DNA of 64,000 bases from Lithobates sylvaticus. Taxonomy: Eukaryota; Chordata; Amphibia; Anura; Ranidae. Of the stretch, positions 43,990 through 55,200 are shown piece after piece. The stretch spans positions 6,479,698-6,543,697 of the forward strand of contig CM053030.1 of assembly GCA_028564925.1 (NCBI GenBank). The letters are read 5' to 3'. The notes beneath the pieces are model-generated. The model was not told the origin of the DNA. It was given only the letters and a program-made list of their open reading frames with translations, and made no database searches. The first letter of the stretch is position 1; each line of letters begins with the position of its first letter. The position numbers were made by a program, and so were the translations under genes.

Positions 43990-44552
43990 GGTTTTTTTTT
44001 TTTTTTTACCTTCATGCATTCTGTGTGCAGCTCCCTTCTCATACTTACCCAAGCCCGATCCAGGGATGTAAATGAGAGCAGTGGCTCTCCCTCCTCATTG
44101 GCTGAGACACAGCCATTGGCTTCCGCTGCTGTCAATTACAGCCAGTGAGGAGACTAAGCCACACTATTTCTCCCATAGACGAACACACAGGCGGCTCAGG
44201 AGAGAGCTTGTACGAGTGCCTCCAGAGCAAATAGCTTGCTCTGGGGGCACTTGCCGGGAGGGGGCAGAAGCGCTGGCAGGGGACACCAGGCAGAGGAGGA
44301 TCGGGGTTGCTCTGTGCAAAACAGAGCAGATAAGTATGACATGTTTATTATTTTATAAAGGAAAAAAAAAAAAGAACCGTTAGAACAGGGGTCTCAAGCT
44401 GGCTGCCCTCCAGCTGTTGCGAAACTAAGTCCCATGAGGCATTGTAAGGCTGACAGTTACAAGGATGACTCCCACAGGCAGAGGCATGATGGGACTCGTA
44501 GTTTCGCAACAGCTGGAGAGCTGCCGTTTGAGATCCCTGCTTTAGAACCACT
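43990..44552. mobile_element. TTAA-flanked Y-like element hosting a hAT-type MITE
   Basis: TTAA at 43986-43989 (shared with the previous element) and 44553-44556. Interior text cagccattggcttccgctgc matches 29954-30333. The MITE at 44386-44539 is inserted near its right end. Confidence 0.7.
44386..44539. mobile_element. hAT-type MITE, same family as 35094
   Basis: Begins caggggtctcaagctggctg and ends tttgagatccctg. Flanking octamers cgttagaa and ctttagaa match at 7 of 8. Confidence 0.9.
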
Positions 44553-44847
44553 TTAAGCCACCACCTAATGGCCTTCCCACAGGACACACTATACCTGGCA
44601 CCAGGCAGATCCTGAATGCCATTTCTGGGAATTAAGGAAGCCCTGCATGCAGAAAGTGACGAATTTTGGAAAAGCGTCATAAAATCTTTGACCAACATTT
44701 TGCAGGTGCTGCTCAAACTGCTTGCTGCAGCACCATGTGATTCTGGACAGCAGGAATAGCGCAAAACCTCAGCTTTGGGAAACCATTGGGGGGGGGGGGG
44801 GGGAGGAGGAACTGGTACTGAAGGCTAAATTGACCTTCAATCCTTAA

Positions 44848-45149
44848 AGTGGATGTATTCGCGTTGCAGTGAGCCGCTGACTGCAGCAGCGCATGCGCAC
44901 AGGGGATTCTTGGCTGAAAGCCCGGCAGACACCGGACCTTGCCGGAAAGAAGTCTCCCGCGCGCATGCGACATCGCAGCTCCAGCCACTCACAGCGCTGG
45001 ACCTGCGATACCCGGAAGACACGGCGAGACAACATGTCAGCTACCTCGGCATGGACCAGGTGAGATACCAAACGCCTCGTTCTAAGGTAAGTATTTCATA
45101 ATGCGGCGCATACTAGCTCATTATGCCTTTCGCCTTACAGGGGTATAAC

Positions 45150-45185
<36 letters not shown>

Positions 45186-45212
45186 AAAAGTGTCAGCAGG
45201 TTTACTACCACT
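44848..45212. mobile_element. TTAA-flanked Y-like element
   Basis: TTAA at 44844-44847 and 45213-45216. Begins agtggatgtattcgcgttg and ends gcaggtttactaccact. Contains gcgcatgcgcacaggggatt, shared with 59175-59638, and a long A run. Confidence 0.75.
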
Positions 45213-45299
45213 TTAAACCCTGGCTGTAGGGTTTGCTGAGCCCCAAAAGGAATTTGGGGAGTTTACCTTTTCGGAGATTAAAAAATAGAGCAGTGTTAA

Positions 45300-45516
45300 A
45301 GTGGAAGTAAACCCCCCTATCGTTTTCAGCCAAGGAAGCTGCCATCTTTGCCTCTGTTTAATCTTCAACTGCCACAGTGCTGCACATGTGATCCGTTATG
45401 ACACCAGCCATTGGATGGTTTGACTGTTTGGTTGAGAGCACAGCCAATGTGCAGTTAGCATTCACGGCATGCCTTTTTTTTTTTTAGACTGTTAAATCGA
45501 TGGGTTTACTTCCGTT
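45300..45516. mobile_element. Short TTAA-flanked MITE
   Basis: TTAA at 45296-45299 and 45517-45520. Ends agtggaagtaaaccc and gggtttacttccgtt are inverted repeats. Confidence 0.85.
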
Positions 45517-46001
45517 TTAAGCCCCACACACACATTCGCCATTAGATTTTCTGCAGATTTTTGTCTTCAGATTTTCCAAAAACCATATTAATACGAGGTC
45601 AAGCCTTAAGCGTTTCAATCTGTATGCAATCAGGCAGGCCCTTTCACTAAATGGTTTTGGTAAATCTGAAGGCAAAAAGTCTGCAGAAAATCTAATGGTT
45701 GTGTATGGGGGCTTTAGAGCCGGGTATAACTAAAGATAGCGAGAGGGAAATCAAAGCAAAGGGTTTTCGGCACCCGTCAAACAGAGAAAGCAGTCATTTC
45801 AGCCAGGAGCCGTCTCACCAGCACACATAAGCTGCTGCCAAAATGTCTGCCTCCTATGTGCGCAGACAATGGAAGCACCTAAAAGGAAGACCGAAGGGTG
45901 CATCTTGTACATATAGGGTTAGGGAATCCTTCCGGGGCTGAAGTGGTTAAAATCTATTTTATTGAAATGACTAAATGTTTAATTCTATTTTTTTTTTTTA
46001 A

Positions 46002-46457
46002 AGTGGAGGGCCGGGCAAAAAAAAATATTAAAAGTCAGCAGCTACAAATACTGCAGCTGCTGACCTTTAATAATCGGACACTTACCTGTCCCGGGGTCCA
46101 GCGATGCGGGGGAACGAGACCCCCCCCTCGTTCCCCGCTCCGCTCACGACGCCGGCATTCTTAATGTGGGAACCCGGCTGGGCTTCACAGCCGGGCACCC
46201 ACTGCGCATGCGCGAGCGGCGCCGTGCGCCGTGATTCGACGCTCACTCATCTGGGACACATGACATGTCCCAGATGACTGTGCGTTGCCTACAGGAAGTG
46301 ACTTTTAGCCCGGGCAATGAAGGTGGCAGACTTCGAGGGACCCCCTAGCAACAGGCATTTAGAGGTGAGTAAAAAAATTTTTTTTTTCCAATTATTTTTT
46401 TTTTTTTTTTTTTAATGATTTTTAAGCCCCTTTTTGTTTTTTGGTTGCAACCCCACT
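46002..46457. mobile_element. TTAA-flanked Y-like element
   Basis: TTAA at 45998-46001 and 46458-46461. Begins agtggagggccgggc and ends ggttgcaaccccact. Just upstream, ggggctgaagtggttaa (about 45937-45953) is the right end of an X element. Confidence 0.65.
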
Positions 46458-46461
46458 TTAA

Positions 46462-47840
46462 CTTTAATTCTTGAGAGCAGGTGCATAAGATTGGGGCAGG
46501 CTAGTAGGGGCCCCTAGTGCATTACTTTGCCCAAGGGTCCATGATGCTATCAAGATGTCCCCATTTGCACTAAAGGATTAAACCCGGAGCGCCCAGGCGG
46601 TCCGCGCGTGAACCGCTCCCAATTCATAACGGACGTATAGAGCGGTGCAAAATGGTCATCACTGCCAAAAGTCCTTGGGCTTTTCGTCTCATGTAGCACT
46701 GCCACAGTCTAAAGCCCACAGAACACACTGGTGTGATGGAACGGAATTTTTCCTTAGGCTGCTATTTATAGGAAATGTCTGCAGAAATAACCAGTGTGAA
46801 AGGGCCAGCCACTGCTCAAATTGCAGCCTTGGCGAGACCACCTTGAGTTACCCTCAGCTTTAAGGCACATGGCGCCCTGCAAAGTCCCATGTAAGCCGCA
46901 CGTGTCAGCCGAATAGAAGTGTGTGCCCGACCTTCCAGTCGGACGCAGACATTCCCAATAATGAGAAAGGCTAGACCGTGTCTAAACCAACACTTTCAGG
47001 GACTGCATTAGAGGCCGGCTAGTCTCCCTTACTCTTTGACCCCTAATGTCCCCTACCTTACATGCCTCCCACAAGTTGAATCGCTAGCCAGGATTTAACC
47101 CCGGACAAACTTAGCAGGGGTTACCGACCTCCGATGCAAGGGTTCCTTTGGAAAGAAAATGGTTTTTATAGCGTCGCTCTAGGAATTTGTTGTTTCCAAA
47201 AGTGTCAAAAGGTTGGACCTGCAATATCGTATTGCATGTCACAATTACGAGATTCCCCTACTAGTAAAAAAAATAATACAAAGCTTTGAATACCCTATTG
47301 TAGGACGGAAACCTAATTTGGTAACCAACAATACTTTATTGCGATTTTTTAAAAATTAGGAGGATCAATGCTAAATGGGAGAAAAATTCAGTTTGAAAAT
47401 CTAATCTAAAAAGGAATGTTAAAAGAAAAATTTATCAAAAAAAATAGTTATTAAACATCCACTCTTTTATTACTACCAAGAGATCAAAACCCGAGGGATC
47501 AAATAGCCATAAACAGAGTCTGAATTCCAGCTGTGAAATGTACAATAATGTAATTACGTTTTGGGTTCATAAATACACTTCAACTTGTTGAAACATCTAG
47601 GGTTAGCGGAATCAAATTGGCCTGTTAGGAAGTGGCTTGTGCCGTCAATATGTTAACCATACCGCAATGATAAGACCACGTGAGACCTTTAGGTAAGGAA
47701 TTAATCCTGTATCAGCCAAGCTCAAGCTACCAAAATTTCACTACATTCCTTATGTTATGACAACCAGAAGTTATGCTGTAGCAATGATTACCCCATCTGA
47801 ATAAAATTTCTAAAATACCAGACAGGGAAATTGAAAGAGT
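46462..47840. other. Intergenic, no recognised feature
   Basis: No coding exon, RNA gene or clear repeat boundary recognised. Confidence 0.45.
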
Positions 47841-49510
47841 GGTCAGCTTGGATGCCTGCGCATCTAAGCGGCAAGCACAGTTTAGTTTTGCGCCAAATAA
47901 AGATGACTGCCTTGGAATTAGGTATCTCCTTTTCTGTGGTTTAGAAGAAGAGAGTTTAGTGGCGCTGCATGCATGCTGTCTGCCCACACTTCATGAATTC
48001 TAGGCCACCAGGGGCCATGTTGGAATCATTGACTGTTTCAATAGGGAAACCCGAAATTGGACCTTGTTCGGAATGCTGGCTTTGACCAGTCAATATCCCT
48101 CGCACCTATTCCTGCAAAATGATAAACACCCGTAAGGACCATTAGGTCCAAGACTCCTGTAATCCTGTATCAGCACTTCAAGGCTGAACAAAAGTTGGCT
48201 ACAGTATCATTCACATGAAGGAATGAAGGAGCGCCATTTCCTATAGCTTTGTTACTGTCTCACCCTATGCACTAGGTACCCTTCATATTCCATCTTATTC
48301 ACTGCCTTTTTTCCGTCACTTATTCCCCAATGGACCACTTTTTTTCTTTTCTTCTTCATAGGTACTTGGTTTGCTTTCTGTTTTTTGTTTCCCTTCCCAC
48401 TCACACCCAGGGCCACTCTGGTCTTGGGTTCACTCCCAATCATCATCATCCTCACTCTGTTCACTTTATGTTCTGCCTACTTCTCTGGCGATATTTCTCT
48501 CTCCACCCTCACTCCCCACACAGGTTTGCCTCGTGGGTGTCCACCTGCCTTGGATAGCGCCCTGTGGGTTGCCCCCATCGACCCGTCTACCTAAGCTCCC
48601 GGGGGGGCGGTGCCTCCGAATGGCTAGTGGACCCCGACAGTCAGCCACCATCAAACGAACCCCAATGCGTAAGCATGTACCCTGTGTGGGGTCCCTCTCA
48701 TTACCCCACCTCTGTTTCATGTCTGCATTTATTAGACTATACTTATCTTTTTTATTTTTAGTTATCGCACACGCTTGCTCCTGACGAGTGGCGGTTTAAG
48801 CCACGAAACGCGTAGAGCTACTAAAGTCGTGTTTTCTACAATTGTACCCAAGTTTCTACAGCCGTTATATACTAATTACCCTACAGGATATTGAGGCTAC
48901 ACGTCATGCAGGCATTACCCCATGTTCTATGCTTTTACATGAATTTCAATTTGGTGTACTTTAATGTTCATATGATTATTGTATACATATGTTGATATCA
49001 TGTATTGCCAGTATCTTTTACCAATTGAACTGTTACAATTATGTACATGTTATACTTTTTATGAACTTACATTTTCCCAATTGTTCACCAATTTACTTTA
49101 TCGCAATTTCGCACTTCATTTAAAGTCCCACCCCCTTTGCTCTCCCCTTTTGATCATTCACATGGTGTTATAGACAAGAAGTCAGTTATGTGTAGGAAAC
49201 GCATTACCCCCTATTCTGAAAGAATTTCTTTAAAAAAAAACAGCAGGAATTCGAGTGGTGCAGGCTTTGTGCCTGCGCCACTCTAAGCTGAAAAAGCAAA
49301 GTAGGTCTTGCGCCCAACAAAAGAGATACCAGCCCCTTTGTGAATTAGGAGTGATCCTCTCCGTTTTCTATGCTGGGTCTTAGACACAGCACAGAAGGCA
49401 GTTTAGCTGGCGCTGCATGCTCCAGATGCCTGTCTGCCCACACACTCCACTAAAGCCTAGTACAGAGGGGCCGAATGTTGGACAACATTGACTGTTTCAA
49501 TAGAAACTGG
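47840..49510. repeat. Old repeat with related left and right segments around the hammerhead motif
   Basis: The segments at about 47850-48050 and 49265-49505 share the order: gcctgcgc text, gcgctgcatgc, ctgtctgcccacac and cattgactgtttcaatag. The hammerhead at 48777 lies between them. It may be a Penelope-like or retrozyme-like remnant, but no reverse transcriptase was recognised. Confidence 0.4.
48777..48818 (+). ncRNA. Hammerhead ribozyme motif, type I, complete core
   Basis: Stem I GCTC (48777-48780) pairs with GAGC (48815-48818). The core is CTGACGA (48781-48787). Stem II GTGGC (48788-48792) and GCCAC (48800-48804) close a 7-nt loop. GAAA is at 48805-48808. CGCG (48809-48812) is self-complementary, and U-A (48813-48814) is the cleavage dinucleotide. 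All invariant hammerhead positions are present. Type I hammerheads with a tiny stem III are known in Penelope-like elements and related repeats, amphibians included; the palindromic stem III suggests activity as a dimer. No reverse-transcriptase frame is visible nearby. Confidence 0.8.
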
Positions 49511-50534
49511 CCGACATTTACCAGGCTTAAGAGTGAGAGGGAAGAAGAATGCCATCATACAAGCTCTGCTTGTGCAGTGAAAGCACTGCACGGGCAGAGT
49601 GATACGTAAGCTGTTGGTAAACATTTCCCATCCTGTATGCAAGGTCCAATCTGGAGATCTGCAGCAGCTTTTTTCCTTTTGAAAAATGCTGCAATTATGT
49701 GCAGACCAATGCCAGCCTGTCCATTAGGGGCACTGCCCCCCCCCTAATCCATGCGCCCGGCCCCCAATCTACATGCAGGGCGCCAGATGCATGAATTTCC
49801 ATGGGGGTTTTTTTTTTGTTTTGAAGCACATGATTAGAGTCCGAGTCTCCAAATGGCTTCAAAAAAAGGTGGGTTCGGGGCACAGAGCACTGAGCCCACC
49901 CCCACTTGCTTCTCCTCAAGGCCAATCAGGAAGAGAGTCCTGAGACCCAATTGGTCATAGAGTCTTAGGACTCATTGACTTGCTTAGTTGGGGGGACTGA
50001 TTTCCGCCGTCTGTCTGCCGCGCGGGGGGGGGGGCAGGTTTGTTTGCTGCCACCGCCGCCCCCCCTCCTCAAATATGGAGCACTAGTCGCCACTGGTGCA
50101 GACACCGTGCCAGCGTCCTTTTACTCTGAAATAGAAACTGGTGTGGGTGGCATAGAGAGGTCTGAAATATGTCTATTGGCTTTATTCATGTGGTGCACCC
50201 ATTATGATGACGCAGAAAGCTTAGTTAAAGCCCCCCTCCTGACTTCCCGGCTATATAGGACATGACCAGCTTTGTCTCTAAATTAACTTACATTTACTAG
50301 TTTTATCAAGTTTCCCTTGGCCACAGCATGCAATTACAGACAGACATTGACAGAAGGTAACTTTTCCATCCAGCGTCAGTCAGCCGTGTCAGTAAACAGG
50401 TGAGAGGAGGTGAAGACTAACACGCATCTCCCAGGGGGAAGCCTCACACCAAGAGGGGTGAAAGCGACAACGATACCGGCCATTTCTGCTCAATCCTGGA
50501 TTTTTCCGAGGAAACCGAAACATTACACAAATGC

Positions 50535-52292
50535 AATTTTGTAACATTTTAACATCATTTTATTAGAAACCATGCAACATATTTTAATATATATATATAA
50601 AAATACAGAAGTGCAATAAGAACTTTGTGTAGGTACAGAGGGAGGGGTATGGTACTGTTCTGTTCTGCGCCCCTGTTGCCTACGCCCCCCTCTCCCCTCC
50701 CCCCGACCGTCTATCCCCACAATCCTGCTTCATCGGAGAGCTCATCATTTACACGTCAGTCTTTAGTGTCATGTCACAGCACATAAAAAATGTTAGTTCA
50801 AACCACAACGACACAAAGCAACATCTTTTTATTTCATTTCTAATGTCTTGGGAGAGACATTTCCATAAGCTGCAGATGACGTGGAAGTTTGTTCTTTTTC
50901 TCGCATAAAAAGGAAGATAGACATCCCCTCCCCCCCGCTTTGGGGACTTATCATGGCACGCGGGCATCTATGAAGCTGCCCGTCAAAAACTACCTTAAAA
51001 ACAAACCGTCGATCGGCAAACATTTCATATAACGTGCAATAACCAATGACGTCATAGCCAGGAGCCCGGGCCGGCACTGCTGGACTCCTTCCTGGCTTCT
51101 CACCCCCCGTCTAAACCCCTAAAAAGGGAAGTCTCCCCCCCCCCCACCCGAGAACCCTGAGCTGGGATTGAGGGACCTCGGTCTATATAGAGAGCCAACC
51201 AGTCCGAGGTGCCGCGTCGCTCCTGTTAAGTCACATACTCATAACTTTCATAAATCAACTTTCTTCTGCCCAAATTAATTTACCCTTCAATAAAGTTAAA
51301 AATGAAGAAACCTAAAGAAAGAAAAAAAAAAAAAAAAAAACAACAGTCACAAGCGCTCGATATGTTAAGCAGCGTCGTAGATGTAGGAAAGGCCAGTAGA
51401 TGACTACGGAACGTGGACATCATGGAAGCTTTGCAAAAATGGTAGCACACGGAATTGCGCACAAATGTAATAAAGGAGTCCTGGAATTCTACAGTTAAGA
51501 CGAGTCTACGGCATGTGTGTCATTTATATATATATATAATATACTTAACATTTATTATTAATATTAAATAATAACACAGGAACACAAGTCTCCAACAGGG
51601 CTGGTGTGTCACAGAGCGAATGACGTGACCAGACCGACCTTCCTGGTCTCTGGCTGGGTGATGGGCCGATCGTGCCTAGAGAAAGTCGGCTGTTCAGCAA
51701 CGTTTTATCCCCCACAGAAGCATGCAATCTAGAGATTGTCGACATTTCTTTGCAGAAAAGATTTCACTTCCTCCCCGGAGCTCCGCCCTGTAGGATTCAG
51801 AAAGCCAACGAAAAAAAAATCGACAAAGAATACCTCTTGGTTTGTAATCTGTTACCATTGGTCTGACATACTCATGTGCACTACCAGAAGATTACACTGC
51901 TAAAAAAACATTCATAGAAACCATCTATATAAAAAAAAAAAAAATAATAAAGACACACAATACACGAGAGCCCATCTTCCGGAAACGCCATGTCTGTCGC
52001 CCCCATCACGGTAGCCAGACACCAGGTGGAGAGAGGCTGGCGGACTGGGTCACCTCTTAGAAAGTGCAGAGCGTTTACTGGTGGGAGCGCGAGGGCTCCT
52101 GTGTTAGGGTAGCGGGAGATCGGAGACCCTGGTGGAGGACTAGTCAGCAGTGGAGAAGTGGAGTCGGCAGGAACAGGCCCTCAGTATGATGTGTTATAGG
52201 TGGAGTGGGGGTGGATGTAAATGCTGCGTAGGGACGCAGAACGCCATTCTCCGTGGTCCATCTCTCGCCGGCGGGCCCAACCTCACATCAAT
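50535..52292 (-). other. MAP4: MAP4 last exon: stop codon and 3' UTR
   Basis: The acceptor ttttactgcag precedes ATTGA. Joined to the phase-1 A of the previous exon it gives Asn then TGA (52290-52288), so the protein ends PETN where mammals end QETSI. AATAAA on the minus strand lies at 50558-50563, with cleavage expected near 50535-50540. The 1.75-kb interval contains no minisatellite and no recognisable transposon, unlike its surroundings, which fits an exon. Confidence 0.7.
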
Positions 52293-55200
52293 CTGCAGTA
52301 AAACAGTGTGACGATTTCGGATGGAGAACAAGTGGGAAGGACAGATGTGGGAGTTGTACAGGGAGGAGATCAGACAATGAGACAAGATGGGAGACGACAC
52401 CACAAATTCATCATTAGATGCCTGGAAAATAAAAGCATTTCTTGCTCAGATATCAATTACATTGGTGACATAAACCTTGTTCCCCAACACCCAAAAACGG
52501 CAGCAGGGTCCTTTATATTGAGTGCCGTCTTAAGCCCCTTTCACACGGGGCGGACTGCAGCTGTGATCCGCTGGGGGGGGGGGGGTCTCTGCCTATTCCC
52601 CCTTAGCAAGCGGATGACAGGTCCGCTCACTTTCACACAGGGCGGACTGCAGCTGTGATCCGCTGGGGGGATCTCTCTGCAGATTCCCCCTTAGCAAGCG
52701 GGTGACAGGTCCGCTCACTTTCACACAGGGCGGACTGCAGCTGTGATCCGCTGGGGGGGGGGGGGGGGGTCTCTCTCTGCCGATTCCCCCTTAGCAAGCG
52801 GATGACAGGTCCGCTCATGCAGAGCAGACACAAGACACCTCTCCTCTAAAAACGGACCGAATGTCCATTTACACCTGACTGCCATCCTATCCGCCAGGCG
52901 GCAAATGCATCCCAAGTCATCTGTTTTTGGTGGATCAGATGTAGGCGGGTTTAAATGGACACATGTCCGTTTACAACCGCCACTCCATAGGAGAAGAATG
53001 GAGGTTACCGATTGGGTCTGCCTGAAAAACTGACAGGCGGACCCGATCGGAAACGTCTGTGTGAAAGGGGCCTTACAGCCACCGGTTTGGATGTACAATA
53101 TTTCTACAGCAACCTATATTTATGACATCACCCTTGGCGTAGTTGTGGCTCACCCTTATTTACAGACATGGCTGTCCAAACTGGGTCCTCGAGGGCTAGG
53201 ATCCTTCCAGTACTCACCCACTATAGCTAAATACTAATACTAATACTTTTAAATACTAAAAGAATACCTGAATCAGAACTTGTAGGCTGCCACTGCTGAA
53301 ATGTGCTCTCTCTCTGGCTTTCATGCTGATCCAATGGCTTCAACGATGGCCAATAAATAAGTAAATCAAAGTCAGAGGCAACCAACATTTTCAGAAGGCT
53401 ATCAGCAATGGTAGCCTCCAATAATCCCTTAAAGTGGTGTTTTTTTTTATGGATGAATGAATGAATGAATGAATGAATGATTTGTATAGCGCTGCAACTG
53501 CGAACTGAATCGCCTCGAGGCGCTTGACTGCTCTTGTTGGGATGCCATGTTGGGATACTCCTCTTTAAAGCAGAACTCTGGGTCCCCCCCCCCCCATATG
53601 CAGTGGGACTGTGCCTGCACTGCATGGGTTAACTGTTCGTTTTGGTCTAGGGGCAGTGATGGCAAACCTTGGCATCCCCAGATGTTTTGGAACTACATTT
53701 CCCAGGATGCTCATCTACAATTCAGATCATCGGAAATGTAGTTCCAAAATATCTGGGGTGCCAAGGTTTGCCATCACTGGTCTAGGGGGGATGAGATAGT
53801 TGAGATATACTCACCTAATCTGCCAATCTCTTCACAGTGCAAGACTGGTTCCCTGCCACTACATTTCCCATGATGCTCATCTACACTGCAGGGCATCATG
53901 GGAAATGTAGTTCCAAAACATCTGGGGTGCCAAGGTTTGCCACCACTGGTTTAGGGGGGGGGGAGGATTAGATAGCTGAGATATACTCACCTAATCTGCC
54001 AATCTTCACAAAACTGGTCCCTGCCACTCCTTAACGGGTATAGGCCCACTTTAAAACTGGTTAACAAATCTTTAAAAATGACCAATATATTTGTAGAAGA
54101 TAAATCTTTACACCCCAATTCTAGCGTGAATGTAGACGCTGAGAATCAAATCTGGACAGATCTGAAAACATTTGACACATTCCACTCAGGCGTTTAAAGC
54201 TGTTCCAAGTAATAAAAAAACAGAAATTCAGTATGTTATAATATATGGTCTAAAGTCTAGACACTGGGCCATGACACTTATACAAATTTGCTGGGACATT
54301 CCATTGCCTAAAAACTATGGACTTTATAGTGTAGTTGCCCCCCAAATATACCATCCTTCACGCTCCTGGAAAGGATTTCCACAAGATTTTGGAGGGTGTC
54401 TGTGGGAATTTGTGCACACTGGTTGAGGTCAGGGATGTTAGAGAAGACCTGGAACACAATCCGCATTCCAATTCATCCCTAAGGTGTTCTGTCGGGTTGA
54501 GATCAGGACACTCCAGATCCTCCACACCAAAAATGGAGGAACCATGTCCTTATGAAGCTGGCTTTGTACACAGGGGCATGTGCTCTATTATGCCATATGT
54601 TTTGTGGTCACTTTGCCACGCAACTGCAATAAGCTGGTTGGGCATCACATTCCAATTTAGCCTTTGTGGCTAGAACATCCTCCACTCATCTGGGAAGGCT
54701 TTCCACAAGATTTTGGAGGGTGTCTGTAGGAATTTGCGCCCATCTGTGAGGTCAGGTACTGATGCCGGTTGAGAAAACCTGGATCACCATTGGTGTCCCA
54801 ACTCATCCCAATGGTGATCAGTAGGGTTAAGGTCAGGGCTCTGTGCAGAACACACACGTTCCTCCACATCAAAGTGGTCACACCAGGACTTTATGGCGGT
54901 GGCTTTGTTAACAGGGTCACAGTCATACCGAAACTGGGAAGGATCTTCCCCAAACTGTTACCACAATGGACTTTGTATGCTGTTGCATTACCAGTAGCCT
55001 TGACTGGAGAAACCTGATCATTTAGAGGGATGTCTATAGAGACTTTTGGCATTACAGTGTAGCCCACGGGTCTACCTAAATTTGGAAGAGCATTACCGAC
55101 AAGTACATAACAGTGTGCATGGAAATTGTGCAGTTTAAGATAACACAGGAGTTGATTTACTAAAACTGGAGAGTGCAAAATCTGGTGCAGCTCTGCATGA

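Noticed and set aside
47575-47605. gttgaaacatctaggg as another hammerhead
   Set aside because: It has a GAAAC string but no CTGANGA core or stem II at the right distance.
48371-48784. 137-codon plus-strand frame just before the hammerhead motif
   Set aside because: Composition is low in recognisable motifs, overlaps other frames of similar length and resembles no known protein.
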